Shown: positions 8,401-16,701, counted from the first letter of the stretch. The stretch: DNA of 64,000 nucleotides from Luteolibacter sp. Y139 (GCF_038066715.1 NZ_JBBUKT010000004.1:124001-188000); one strand, 5' to 3'. The notes: generated from the sequence alone by a model not told the origin. Program-made: numbers and translations.

Positions 8401-10287
8401 GCCAACGGCGGCACCGGTGGCCTCGGCTTCAACAAGCAGGGCGCGGGCAGCGTCACGCTGTCCGGAAACCTGTCCTATACCGGCCAGACCACGGTCGAGG
8501 GCGGCACCCTGACAATCCCGGTCGCCAATACCGGCGCGGGCTCGAATGCCCAGGTAACGTCGGGCACGCTGGTGATGGGTCATCCTTCCGCGTTTGGCAC
8601 GGCGGGAACCATCCGTCTCGCGGGGAACAATGTTTCGACCTTCGACATGGCGACCGATGGGGGCGACAACGCCTACGGCATCGTGTGGGGCACCGGCACG
8701 ATTGCGACAATCGTCTCCGATCGGGCGACTGCCGGGGCGGGAATCAATCACACCTTGAGTACGCTCGGCGCAGCCGGTGTCGGCGGCGGCACCATCACGA
8801 TCACCAGCGGGGTCAATGTTACCTCGGGCGCGGGCCGGATCACCTTCACCAATCTCGGCCTGTCCGCCGGTACTGTTCAGACCACGGCGCTGAACCCGAC
8901 TTCGGCCAATGTCACGGTGGGTCCGGTTTCCAAGGTGGCGAACACCGGGCTGAGCCAGACCCTGGAGCTGGGAGGCACCACGCTTGAAAACGAAGTTTCC
9001 GGCGTGATCTCCAACGGCGACGGCGCGGCCATCATCTCGGTGATCAAGTCCAACAGCAGCACCTGGACGATCTCCAATACCAACACCTACACGGGCACGA
9101 CGACGGTCGGCACGGCCAATGGAGCTGGCATTCTCCGCGCCACCGCGACCAACGCGCTGGGCACCGGCACGATGATCTTTGACGGCTCGGGTGGAACTCC
9201 CGGCCCGACCAGCCGCCTGGAGCTCTCCAACAACATCACGCTGCCGAACAACATCACGCTCAGCCAGCGCAACAATACTTCCGCTGCCATCCTCAATGTC
9301 AGTGGCAACAACACGCTGACCGGAGCGATCGACCTGAATGCGGGAGGCAATGCGGGCAATATCGCTTCCGACGGTGGCTTGCTCAGCCTTTCCGGCAATA
9401 TTTCCACCACCACCGCCGTAGCCCGCAACCTCCACCTCGGTGGTGCAGGCAATGGCCAGGCGAGCGGTGTGATTTCCAATGGTGCGACTGCGACGGGTGT
9501 GGTCAGCGTCACCAAGGAAGGTGCCGGTAGCTGGACCCTGTCCGGAGCAAACACCTACACGGGTGCCACGGTGGTCAGCGCGGGCACGCTCAATGTCTCG
9601 CAAGCGGTGCTTGCCGACGCGGCCACGGTCAACGTCGCCTCAGCGGGCGTGCTCAACCTGACTCACGCTCTCACCGACACGGTGGATCGCTTCTACATCG
9701 ACGGCGTGGAGCAAGCTTCCGGAACGTGGGGCAGCTTGGCCTCGACCGCCACGCACAAGACGGCCCGCATCACGGGCACCGGCATGCTGCTCGCCACCAA
9801 TGGTGTGGCTGCCGGTGGCTACTCGACGTGGGCCACTACCCTCGGCCTCACCGCGGGTGTGAACGATGGCGCTGCGCAGAATCCGGACAACGATGGCTTT
9901 GAGAACGGCACCGAATACATCCTCGGCGGCCACCCGCTCAACGGCTCGAACAATCCGAAGATCTATGCCTTGGTCGCCGATAGCGATGATGTCGGAACGG
10001 ACAAGGAGCTGATCATGACGATCGCGGTGCCGCAGGGCACGCCTGCCTTCCCGGCGGGTTCGCCGACGTCCTCGGTCACGTTTGAAGGCTTCGGCATCAC
10101 GGTGAAAGGCAGCACCAGCCTCGCGACCTTCCCGGTGACGGTGAACCCGGTCGCTCCGGTGACCACCGGTCTGCCGGCAGCGCCAACACAAGGCGGTATC
10201 ACTTATGAATACCGCTCCTTCAGCCTCGGCGGATCGAATGGCGCCACGGGCAGGGGCTTCCTGCAGGTGACCGTGACGAATCCCTGA
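5500..10287 (+). CDS. giant autotransporter-associated beta-strand repeat (PATR) protein
   Basis: 1595 residues from ATG 5500. A Sec signal peptide is visible (VARTTVATLLATACQTAYA, cleavage after AYA near residue 29); the open frame extends further upstream but that part is non-hydrophobic and lies in the leader. The body is extremely rich in Gly, Thr, Ser, Asn and Ala and built of parallel beta-helix repeats. At least six PATR-type units are recognisable, e.g. GTVTLNVANTYTGGTTINSG, GSVTLSGNLSYTGQTTVEGG and GSWTLSGANTYTGATVVSAG. The C-terminus has a YSTWATTLGLTAGVNDGA...NPDNDGFENGTEYILGG module common in large verrucomicrobial exported proteins. It lacks a C-terminal beta-barrel and a PEP-CTERM tail, so how it is held at the surface is unclear. 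Likely a surface or secreted stalk-like protein; ligand unknown. Confidence 0.85.
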   Translation: MKPTSSRLGAYVARTTVATLLATACQTAYAAFIDKADNADNLNLTSSWNGGVVPGSNDLASWFNLTGANTVSLGADLSLKGIAISSTGGAVTLNGANTLTIGSSGLDLSSSTQNLTINANVATGAGSQPWSVISGQTLSLQTGTFTRAAAAGVVIDKTLGAGTITASNISNTNGIVGPWMSVRNTGAAANASSAGYTYAANGAALDAYLGATASANYGYATSTTANYDVNFTGNQTFGSSRDANTVRHIGGAATLISNSAQTWGFNGLMNAGTGLLTLGDTGNQVLNIKAGVGTGTELVLHAASGNISILDPIINNGANASSVTVNGPGTVTLNVANTYTGGTTINSGTVATTQNLGAASSNAVLNSGAILSITGAPTNSNVLTGGGTINSTGATISGNWSNFAGSYTHNNTLASTSYNAANATSKFAAYNIASTQGGAQGMIAGFNTGSASGTYTLELGSLTGVAGSLFRGGNTAQGIATLRIGNLNTSTTFAGTFNDGTNTKIAIDKVGSGTLTLSGSSGNTAGVSVSSGTLLLTGGFTAAGNAMSVANGATLAGTGSVAGTATIASGGIMENGNGGSAALTFGGLTFGGAATVNAHYSGTGPALAVTGALATTPANGQVTLNVASAVPLANGTHNIISYGSFGGAATNFSAHVTSGLNTRQSALLVLSGNNVALQVAGDSPKWTGARNDGLWTTTTQASPKNWKLITGGTATDFISGDNVLFDDTATGTTALNLDGGITAGVVEFNNSTKAYSISSTTFGGLIDGALIKNGTGSLTINTTNSYSGGTTFNGGTLNLNSDSALGSGLFTIGAGSAKVLNNGSGADVFFNTNPTQQWADDFTFTGSNSLDVGSGAVTISGAGTDRTVTVSSGSLTVGEVKAAAHGLIKQGTGTLVLSSDGAGAAASTLAGTLNIAAGTIQINRATGNSGDLTATGLTGTGTITNGAAIERWFLLNTTGTSTFTGTLANGGTGGLGFNKQGAGSVTLSGNLSYTGQTTVEGGTLTIPVANTGAGSNAQVTSGTLVMGHPSAFGTAGTIRLAGNNVSTFDMATDGGDNAYGIVWGTGTIATIVSDRATAGAGINHTLSTLGAAGVGGGTITITSGVNVTSGAGRITFTNLGLSAGTVQTTALNPTSANVTVGPVSKVANTGLSQTLELGGTTLENEVSGVISNGDGAAIISVIKSNSSTWTISNTNTYTGTTTVGTANGAGILRATATNALGTGTMIFDGSGGTPGPTSRLELSNNITLPNNITLSQRNNTSAAILNVSGNNTLTGAIDLNAGGNAGNIASDGGLLSLSGNISTTTAVARNLHLGGAGNGQASGVISNGATATGVVSVTKEGAGSWTLSGANTYTGATVVSAGTLNVSQAVLADAATVNVASAGVLNLTHALTDTVDRFYIDGVEQASGTWGSLASTATHKTARITGTGMLLATNGVAAGGYSTWATTLGLTAGVNDGAAQNPDNDGFENGTEYILGGHPLNGSNNPKIYALVADSDDVGTDKELIMTIAVPQGTPAFPAGSPTSSVTFEGFGITVKGSTSLATFPVTVNPVAPVTTGLPAAPTQGGITYEYRSFSLGGSNGATGRGFLQVTVTNP

Positions 10288-10325
10288 TCGGATCGATCGC
10301 CAATCCCTTCTCTTGGGTAATGGGT

Positions 10326-10362
10326 AGCCGGGAACCGTAGGAGCGGTTCCCGGCTCTTTTTT
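10326..10362 (+). terminator. strong rho-independent terminator
   Basis: Perfect 12-bp stem AGCCGGGAACCG (10326-10337) / CGGTTCCCGGCT (10344-10355), 6-nt loop TAGGAG, then CTTTTTT. It closes the first repeat-protein gene. Confidence 0.9.
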
Positions 10363-10388
10363 GTGACGAAGAAAAAATTGTCGGCGGG

Positions 10389-10473
10389 CGTGTCGGGGTT
10401 TTCCGGCGAATCCCGTTCTTTTGCCGGAGCCTCGATTCTGTCTTGCCCGTTCGGAATGGCGGCCCGCGTTTCC
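10389..10473 (+). promoter_or_regulatory. leader with blocks shared with the first repeat-protein gene
   Basis: CGTGTCGGGG (10389-10398), CGAATCC (10407-10413), TTGCCCG (10443-10449) and CGTTTCC (10467-10473) occur in the same order as upstream of the gene at 5500. Start-codon distance from the first block is 101 nt here and 125 nt there. The spacing between outer blocks is similar (78 and 70 nt). Role unknown. Confidence 0.35.
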
Positions 10474-10489
10474 CCAGAAAAACCTCCTG

Positions 10490-13400
10490 ATGAAAAACCC
10501 ATTTCGAACCACTTCTCCGGTGGGTCGTACTGCTCTGCTTGCCACCGCGCTGACGGTGGGTATTTCCCTGAATCCTGCGTCGGCTGCGAACATCACCTGG
10601 GATGGTGGCGTTGGTGGGACTGGCACGGATTTCGGCACTGCCGTCAATTGGAACGGCGATGTATTGCCGAGCGTTTCGACGCCAGATACGGCGCAGTTCA
10701 CCGGTGCCGTGTCCGGAGCGCTGAATCTGGCTTACAGCAACACCGCCTTTGCCGGTGCCGCGGGCAATACGGGCATCAATCTCGAGCTTACTTCAACGCA
10801 GCTCGATGCGGTGAGCATCGACTCCGGTTCCAACACCGGGTCGCTGCGCATGAACAATCTCACGATTGGCAGCGGAGCGGGTGCCTTCTCCCTGGGGAAC
10901 GGCGCGAATACCTTCAACATTACCCTCGGTGGAGCGGGTGGCCAGACGCACACGTGGACGAACAATTCGGCGAACGGCGTGACCGTGGGTTCCGATGTGG
11001 TCTTCGGACTCGGCGGCGGTGGAAGCCATACGCTGGCTTTGGCGGGATCGGGCAATTTCACATTTAGCAACGCGATGGGGTCGCTGGCGCTGGCCACGAC
11101 CAAGAGCGGCACGGGCACTGCGGTGATGTCCAGCGTGGGCACGGGGGCGATTACCGCCGCGGGCGGAACGCTGCGTCTCAGCGGCACGGCGGGCACCAAT
11201 ACGACCAACGCGAACTTCCGGGTCGGCACCGTGACGAATACCGCGGCGCGTTTGGAAATCGTTGCAGGGACCAACATCACCAACCGCCTCAACCTTTTCA
11301 TCGGCGACGCGGGTGGTGGCACCGGTGGTGGTGCGGTGTATCAGACTGGCGGCACCTTGACCCTGACCCAGGCGGCGGGCGTCGATAACCTTCGCATTGG
11401 CTCGAATGCCGGCGGCTACGGCTATTATAGTATTTCCGGCGGCTCGCTGACCGCGAATGAAATCGGGCTCGGCGCGAGCCTCGCCGATACGACGGGGGTC
11501 GTGGATGTTTCGTCTTCAGGCACGGTCACCACCAGCGGCTGGATCGCGATGGGCCGCGGCAGTGCGACCAGCTCGGGTCTGCTCAATCTCACCGGCGGCA
11601 CGGTCAATGCGGCGCGCATCGACATGAACTGGGGGACCAGTGCCACGGCGCAGTCGGTGCTGAATGTCGCGGGTGGCAATGTGAACCTGAGTGGCGCGGG
11701 CACGGGTCTCAACCTGGCCAGCGCCAGCACCACGGCCGGTGTGCAAGGTGTCGCCAACTTGCTGACGGGCGGCACGCTGACGACGACCATCGTCCAAGCC
11801 AGCCAGGCCAATCAGGTGACCGCGCTCAATTTCGACGGCGGCACACTCAAGGCGGGCGCAACCAACTCGGGCGCCAACTTCCTCAACAGTGCGGGCATCG
11901 ACCGGGTCAATGTGATGGCCGGCGGTGGCACGATTGATAACAACGGCACCGCGATTGGCATCGGTAATGCGCTGGTTGCGCCGGATGGCCAAGGCGTGAG
12001 CGGTACGACGGTCGCGGTGGCCAGCGGCGGCAGCGGCTATACGGGCGCGCCGATGGTGAAGTTCTCCGGCGGCACCGGCACCGGTGCGACCGGTTATGCG
12101 GTGATAACCGGTGGCGTGGTCACCAGCATCGTGATGACCAGCGCGGGCACCGGCTACACGGCGGGCGACACGCTGACAGCGACCTTTGTCGGCGGTGGCG
12201 CGGCGACCGCGGCAACGAATGTCACGGGCATCGCGGTCGCCGCGAACACCAGCGGCGGGATGACCTTCATCGGTAGCGGCACGACGACGCTCACCGGCGC
12301 GAACACCTACACTGGCAACACCACGATTAGCGCGGGCACGCTGCAGATCGGCAATGGCGGCGCCACCGGTTCGCTGTCCACCTCCAGCGCGATCATCGCG
12401 AATGGAACGCTGGCCTTCAACCAGAGCGACACCGTCACGCAGGGAACGGATTTCAGCGGCTCGGCCATCACTGGCACGGGCATCGTGGCCAATCTCGGGG
12501 CCGGTGCGCTGGTGCTGAACACCGCCAACAACTACGGCGGTGGCACGACCATCGGTGTGAACGCCGGAGCTTCCGTGATCCAAGCGACCGCGAGCGGTGC
12601 GTTGGGAAGCGGCTTGGTCTTCGTCGCGGGGAACGGTGGCACCAATCGCCTCGAGGTGAGCGGTGGCATCACGCTGAACAATAGTTTCGCGATCAACGGC
12701 AAGGGCAATGGTGCGGGGCAGGCGGCGAGCTTGCTGAACGTATCCGGCAGCAACTCCATCAATGGCACGGTGACCGTGCAAACCGGCGGCACCGACACCA
12801 CCATTCAATCGGATTCGGGCCTGCTCACGCTGGGTCATGCAACCTCGCTCACCACGAACGCCAGCAGTGCCCGGACGGTTTCGCTCGGGGGTAGCGGTGC
12901 CATCGCGGTCACGGGTGCGATTGTCGACAATGCAGGCAACGCGGCCGGCACGGTGGGCATCACCAAGACCGGCTCGGGCACGCTCACGCTTTCCGGCAGC
13001 AGCACCTACACCGGGGCGACCACGGTTTCCGCCGGGACGCTCTATGTGTATGGCTCGCTTGGGAATACCGCCGTGAGTGTCACGGGTGGCACGCTCGGAG
13101 GTTCCGGCAGCATCGCTGGCACCGTGTCGGTTTCCGGCACCGGCAGCCTGGCGGCCGGTAACTCGATCGAAAGCCTGACGACCGGCGCGCTGACGATGGG
13201 CAGCGGAACGACCTTTGTCTATGAGGCGGCCAACAATGGCAGCACCGGCGCGGATCTGGTGGCCGTAGGCGGCACCCTGTCGCTGACCGGTGTGACGCTC
13301 GACCTCTCGGGCGCGAATCTTTCCGCGGGCTCTTGGCTGATCGGCGACAAGCTCACGCTGATGAGTTACTCCGGAGCCGGTATCACCAGCGGCTTCACCG

Positions 13401-13597
13401 GCTTCGACGATGACACGGTGTATACCTATGGGGCGAACCAATGGCGCTTCGACTACAACGATGCATTCGCTGGCAGCAACTTCGCCGCGGATGCGGCAGG
13501 GACCTCATTCGTCACCATGACCGCGGTGCCGGAGCCGGGTGCTGCCCTGATCGGCAGCTTCGGGATGCTCGCGCTGCTGCGTCGCCGGCGGAAGTAA
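10490..13597 (+). CDS. PATR repeat protein with PEP-CTERM sorting tail
   Basis: 1035 residues from ATG 10490. The signal peptide is GRTALLATALTVGISLNPASA, with cleavage after ASA. The body is Gly/Thr/Ala/Asn-rich with PATR units such as GTTTLTGANTYTGNTTISAG and GTLTLSGSSTYTGATTVSAG, plus a GSGYTGAP...GTGATGYAVITGG...GTGYTAGD module seen in long repeat proteins. The C-terminus AVPEPGAALIGSFGMLALL followed by RRRRK is a PEP-CTERM-type signal: PEP motif, hydrophobic helix, basic end. By family knowledge this directs exosortase-dependent sorting across the outer membrane; no exosortase gene is in the window. It is monocistronic between two strong terminators. Likely a surface or extracellular-matrix protein. 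Confidence 0.88.
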   Translation: MKNPFRTTSPVGRTALLATALTVGISLNPASAANITWDGGVGGTGTDFGTAVNWNGDVLPSVSTPDTAQFTGAVSGALNLAYSNTAFAGAAGNTGINLELTSTQLDAVSIDSGSNTGSLRMNNLTIGSGAGAFSLGNGANTFNITLGGAGGQTHTWTNNSANGVTVGSDVVFGLGGGGSHTLALAGSGNFTFSNAMGSLALATTKSGTGTAVMSSVGTGAITAAGGTLRLSGTAGTNTTNANFRVGTVTNTAARLEIVAGTNITNRLNLFIGDAGGGTGGGAVYQTGGTLTLTQAAGVDNLRIGSNAGGYGYYSISGGSLTANEIGLGASLADTTGVVDVSSSGTVTTSGWIAMGRGSATSSGLLNLTGGTVNAARIDMNWGTSATAQSVLNVAGGNVNLSGAGTGLNLASASTTAGVQGVANLLTGGTLTTTIVQASQANQVTALNFDGGTLKAGATNSGANFLNSAGIDRVNVMAGGGTIDNNGTAIGIGNALVAPDGQGVSGTTVAVASGGSGYTGAPMVKFSGGTGTGATGYAVITGGVVTSIVMTSAGTGYTAGDTLTATFVGGGAATAATNVTGIAVAANTSGGMTFIGSGTTTLTGANTYTGNTTISAGTLQIGNGGATGSLSTSSAIIANGTLAFNQSDTVTQGTDFSGSAITGTGIVANLGAGALVLNTANNYGGGTTIGVNAGASVIQATASGALGSGLVFVAGNGGTNRLEVSGGITLNNSFAINGKGNGAGQAASLLNVSGSNSINGTVTVQTGGTDTTIQSDSGLLTLGHATSLTTNASSARTVSLGGSGAIAVTGAIVDNAGNAAGTVGITKTGSGTLTLSGSSTYTGATTVSAGTLYVYGSLGNTAVSVTGGTLGGSGSIAGTVSVSGTGSLAAGNSIESLTTGALTMGSGTTFVYEAANNGSTGADLVAVGGTLSLTGVTLDLSGANLSAGSWLIGDKLTLMSYSGAGITSGFTGFDDDTVYTYGANQWRFDYNDAFAGSNFAADAAGTSFVTMTAVPEPGAALIGSFGMLALLRRRRK

Positions 13598-13623
13598 GGT
13601 TTCTAGGTTCGGATCATGGAATG

Positions 13624-13656
13624 GCCGGGAATCGCGAGAGCGATTCCCGGCTTTTT
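13624..13656 (+). terminator. strong rho-independent terminator
   Basis: 12-bp stem GCCGGGAATCGC (13624-13635) / GCGATTCCCGGC (13640-13651) with a GAGA loop and TTTTT tail. The outer half of the stem (GCCGGGAA/TTCCCGGC) equals that of the terminator at 10326. Confidence 0.9.
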
Positions 13657-13708
13657 GCGTGCATTCCCGCCATCGACAGCCCGCCGCCGGGGCTTCATGG
13701 TCCGCGGC

Positions 13709-14113
13709 ATGCAAACTTCCGACCTGACCTTGCTCGGCCACTCCGAGAACCGGCTGCCGAAAAGCCCGGACGAGGCGAAGCTGGAGACGTTTCCGAATTG
13801 CCGGCCAGGCCGGAAGTTCTGGATCACGCTGGATTGCCCGGAGTTCTCCTCGCTGTGCCCGGTGACCGGCCAGCCGGATACCGCGCACCTCGTGATCCGC
13901 TACGTGCCGGGCGAGCGCTGCGTGGAGACGAAGTCGCTGAAGTTCTACATGGCGTCCTATCGCAATCTGCCGGCTTTCAATGAGGAGATCGTGAACCGCG
14001 TGCTGGATGATCTGGTCGCGGCGATGGAGCCGGTTGAGATCACCGTAAGTGGAAAGTTCGGTGCGCGTGGCGGGATCCAGCTCACGTGTGAAGCAAGCCA
14101 TCCCGAGGCATGA
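13709..14113 (+). CDS. queF: NADPH-dependent 7-cyano-7-deazaguanine reductase QueF
   Basis: 134 residues, the size of the short (type I) QueF. It reduces the nitrile preQ0 to the amine preQ1 in the queuosine tRNA-modification pathway, in the cytoplasm. The active-site Cys and Asp lie in SSLCPVTGQPDTAHL, and the QueF signature ESKSLK appears as ETKSLKFYMASYRN. The start ATG 13709 (MQTSDLTLLGHSENRLP) follows family alignments; ATG 13697 is a possible alternative. The stop overlaps the queC start by 4 bp (ATGA), so queF-queC is a coupled operon. Confidence 0.95.
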   Translation: MQTSDLTLLGHSENRLPKSPDEAKLETFPNCRPGRKFWITLDCPEFSSLCPVTGQPDTAHLVIRYVPGERCVETKSLKFYMASYRNLPAFNEEIVNRVLDDLVAAMEPVEITVSGKFGARGGIQLTCEASHPEA

Positions 14114-14790
14114 AAACGGTCGTGCTGCTCAGTGGTGGAATGGATTCCGTCACCGCGTTTTATGAGGTGCGTCGCCAGCACGAGGTCGTGGCGGCGCTGT
14201 CATTCGACTACGGGTCGAAGCACAACGCCTGCGAGATTCCGTTTGCGAAGTTGCATGCCGAGCGTGCCGGAGTGCCGCATCGGACGATCGACCTTGGTTT
14301 CATGAATGACTGCTTCGCCTCCGATCTGCTGAAGAGCGGCGGCGACATTCCGGATGGCCACTACGCCGAGGAAAACATGAAGCGCACCGTGGTGCCGTTT
14401 CGCAATGGCATCATGCTGGCCGTTGCCTGCGGCTTTGCGGAGAGCGTGGAGGCGGATGCGCTGGCGATTGCGGCGCACTCAGGGGATCACGCGATCTATC
14501 CGGACTGCCGGGAGCCCTTCATGCAGGGTATGGCGGCCGCGATGGAGGCGGGGACGTATGCGCGCATCCAGCTGCTGCGGCCATTCATCGCGATGGACAA
14601 GACGGCCATCGCACGGCGTGGCGTGGAGCTGGGGATCGACTTCGCCGAGACGTGGTCGTGCTACAAGGGCGGCGAAATCCACTGCGGGACCTGCGGCACG
14701 TGTGTGGAGCGGCGTGAAGCGTTTCTGTTAGCCGAGCTGCCGGATCCGACAGCTTATTTGGCGACGCCGGAGATTCCCGAGGCACCTTGA
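14110..14790 (+). CDS. queC: 7-cyano-7-deazaguanine synthase QueC
   Basis: 226 residues. QueC converts 7-carboxy-7-deazaguanine to preQ0 using ATP and ammonia, giving the substrate of QueF encoded just upstream. The PP-loop ATP motif is at the N-terminus (LLSGGMDSVTA) and the zinc-binding cysteines are near the C-terminus (CYKGGEIHCGTCGTC). Length is typical. The start overlaps queF by 4 bp. The upstream-acting queD and queE are not in the window. Confidence 0.95.
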   Translation: MKTVVLLSGGMDSVTAFYEVRRQHEVVAALSFDYGSKHNACEIPFAKLHAERAGVPHRTIDLGFMNDCFASDLLKSGGDIPDGHYAEENMKRTVVPFRNGIMLAVACGFAESVEADALAIAAHSGDHAIYPDCREPFMQGMAAAMEAGTYARIQLLRPFIAMDKTAIARRGVELGIDFAETWSCYKGGEIHCGTCGTCVERREAFLLAELPDPTAYLATPEIPEAP

Positions 14791-14812
14791 ACTGGGCTCT
14801 CGTGGGCAGGCT

Positions 14813-15121
14813 TCAGGATTCGACAATCTCAAAATCGCTCTCGAGGCCGACCGATGGTTTCTTCTGGTCGATCAGCCAAACCCCGAAATAGCGAATTCCG
14901 TCGGCTTCTTCCGCTTGGAGAACAATACATCGCTCCCGGTCTCCGGTCTCATCGTCCACCATCCATGCGTAGCAAGGGAGCTTCAGGTCGATTGGCTCAC
15001 CGATTCTCACTCCTTCCGATTCGAGGAGGAAGGCGGCCCGCTTTGCACGAATATCCTCGGCTGTGGCAAGCCTGCCCACAGTAGCGCTGAAGTCAGAAAG
15101 CCGGGGCCAGCCTGTAAGCAT
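14813..15121 (-). CDS. small hypothetical protein
   Basis: 102 residues from ATG 15121 (MLTGWPRLSDFSATVGRL). No signal peptide or membrane segment, mixed alpha/beta composition, acidic, with the segment DLKLPCYAWMVDDETGDR in the middle. I recognise no family. It follows the regulator gene at 15151-15651 on the same strand by 29 bp and may be co-transcribed with it. Confidence 0.55.
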   Translation of the reverse strand: MLTGWPRLSDFSATVGRLATAEDIRAKRAAFLLESEGVRIGEPIDLKLPCYAWMVDDETGDRERCIVLQAEEADGIRYFGVWLIDQKKPSVGLESDFEIVES

Positions 15122-15150
15122 GTTATCGCCCAATCGGTAGCAGCCGCTCC

Positions 15151-15651
15151 TTACTTCACCTGATACCGCGGCGGGCCTTCGGAAGGCTTCGGGATGTGCA
15201 GCATCTGGTCGTAGTCGCCTTCCTCGCAACAACGGACAAACCCTTCGGCGTAGCTCTTCAGCTTGTCCCAGCATTCGCGGATGTCCTTCGCCTCTTGTTT
15301 GGTGATGGAGTGATCGAGCGCGGCCGTGGAGATCTCCTGAAGGAGCGCGGAAAACTGGCCGACGATTTCGTTGGTGGCCGGCAGGACTTGGTAGGCCTTC
15401 TGGCTGGAGCTCTTGGGGTTCCGCACGAAGTAACCGCCGCTCTGCTGGCAGATCCACTCGACGATGCGGAGGTCGTCGCTCAGCTCGATGATCTTAAGGA
15501 GCCGGTCGAGGGGATTGCGGCTGCCACTGCCGTCGTCGCTTTGCTTCTCCGCCCACTTGTAAACGAGTGAGAGGGAGATCCCCAAGTCCGAGGCAACCGC
15601 CTTCGGGCTGGTTTTGGAGAACGCGTTGCGGAGGACTTCGTGGCTTTCCAT
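15151..15651 (-). CDS. HTH regulator resembling phage CII-type (CP76) proteins
   Basis: 166 residues. The N-terminus (VLRNAFSKTSPKAVASDLGI SLSLVYKWAEK, split here) is a helix-turn-helix of the kind that reads as 'do not act until the domain is selected'; it is followed by RNPLDRLLKIIE and by WICQQSGGYFVRNP, a pattern known from phage regulatory CII/CP76-like proteins that also occur on chromosomes. The C-terminal half is predicted helical (EISTAALDHSITKQEAKDI). It is probably a DNA-binding regulator. No phage structural or integration genes are nearby, so a prophage is not implied. Target unknown; the small gene at 14813 may be its partner. Confidence 0.65.
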   Translation of the reverse strand: MESHEVLRNAFSKTSPKAVASDLGISLSLVYKWAEKQSDDGSGSRNPLDRLLKIIELSDDLRIVEWICQQSGGYFVRNPKSSSQKAYQVLPATNEIVGQFSALLQEISTAALDHSITKQEAKDIRECWDKLKSYAEGFVRCCEEGDYDQMLHIPKPSEGPPRYQVK

Positions 15652-15693
15652 GCGCGCGACCCTAGCAGGTGCGCGGACGCTGCAAATGCGAAA

Positions 15694-16701
15694 TTATAAC
15701 GCCGAAACGGCCGCCATATCTGCCGCCGTGGCGAGCGACAGGGCTGCGATGTCTTCGACTTCGACGACCGACTGGACTTGGGCCAGCCGCTGACGCAACT
15801 CCTTGGCACCGGGGAAGCCCTTGCAGTAGGCCATCAGCCGGGCGCGCATGGACATCATGGCGTGCTTTTCGGCGCCGTAGCGGGCGCTGTTCACCGCCAG
15901 CTGGCAGTGCCGGAGGACCAGGGCCCAGCGGTCTTCCAGCGGGACGGGGGGGAGGGCTTCGCCGGTTTGGAGGAAGTGCTTGGCTTCGCGGAAGACCCAG
16001 GGGTTTTGCATGGCGGCGCGGCCGATCATGACGCCGGAGACGGCGGTTTCGCGCTTGCGGCGTTCGAGGTCGGCGCCGGTGGAGATGTCGCCATTGCCGA
16101 TGACAGGGATTTTCACCGCCCGGGCGCAGGCGTCGATGACTTCCCAGTTCGCCTCGCCGGAGTAGCCCTGCGAGCGGGTGCGGCCGTGGACGGCGATCGC
16201 TTCCATGCCGCAGTCCTCGAGGATGCGGCAGACTTCGACGGCATTGATGGTCTTGTCATCCCAACCGATCCGCATCTTGGCGGTGACGGGGACCTCGTCG
16301 CCGACGCCCTTTTTCACCCCGGCCGCGACCGAGGCGAGGGTGGGGCAATCCTTCAGGAGGGAGGAGCCGCCGTTCTTCGATACGACCTTGTTGACCGGGC
16401 AGCCGAAGTTGATGTCGATGAAGTCGGGCTGCTTCCAGCCGATGATCTTCTTGGCGGCCTCGCCCATGCGCTCGCCGTCGCCACCGAACAGCTGAACACC
16501 GACGGGGCGCTGTTCCTCGGTGAATTCGGTGTATTTCCGCGTCCGGTCGTCGGCCTGCATGATGCCCTCAGCCGAGACGAACTCGGTGACCATCACGTCC
16601 GCGCCGAGTTCCTTGCAGATCTGGCGAAAAACCACGTCCGTGACCCCGGCCATGGGGGCCAGATAGAGGGGAAACGCGCCGTTTTGGAACCAAGGGAGCA
16701 C
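15694..16701 (-). CDS. dusB: tRNA-dihydrouridine synthase (DusB-like)
   Basis: 335 residues, typical length. This FMN-dependent enzyme reduces uridine to dihydrouridine in the tRNA D-loop. Motifs: LAPMAGVTDVVFR at the N-terminus, the catalytic cysteine in INFGCPVNKV, KMRIGW, HGRTRSQGYSGEANW and VIGNGDI for FMN/phosphate binding, IGRAAMQNPW near the end of the barrel, and a C-terminal helical domain. A GTG start at 16701 (MLPWFQNGAFPLYLAPMAG) fits the family. It is transcribed divergently from the broken symporter gene. Confidence 0.93.
   Translation of the reverse strand: MLPWFQNGAFPLYLAPMAGVTDVVFRQICKELGADVMVTEFVSAEGIMQADDRTRKYTEFTEEQRPVGVQLFGGDGERMGEAAKKIIGWKQPDFIDINFGCPVNKVVSKNGGSSLLKDCPTLASVAAGVKKGVGDEVPVTAKMRIGWDDKTINAVEVCRILEDCGMEAIAVHGRTRSQGYSGEANWEVIDACARAVKIPVIGNGDISTGADLERRKRETAVSGVMIGRAAMQNPWVFREAKHFLQTGEALPPVPLEDRWALVLRHCQLAVNSARYGAEKHAMMSMRARLMAYCKGFPGAKELRQRLAQVQSVVEVEDIAALSLATAADMAAVSAL

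Noticed and set aside
7654-9603. 649-codon open frame on the minus strand opposite the first PATR gene.
   Set aside because: Arg/Gly/Ala-rich translation without motifs; an antisense shadow of a high-G+C repeat gene.
11516-13441. 641-codon open frame on the minus strand opposite the second PATR gene.
   Set aside because: Same kind of antisense shadow; no family similarity, no signal.
5500-13597. Repeats in the PATR genes considered as a CRISPR or tandem DNA repeat.
   Set aside because: The repetition is at protein level with diverged DNA; no uniform spacers or identical direct repeats.
15151-15651. CII-like regulator considered as a sign of a prophage.
   Set aside because: No integrase, terminase, capsid or att-like repeats around; such regulators also occur as chromosomal genes.
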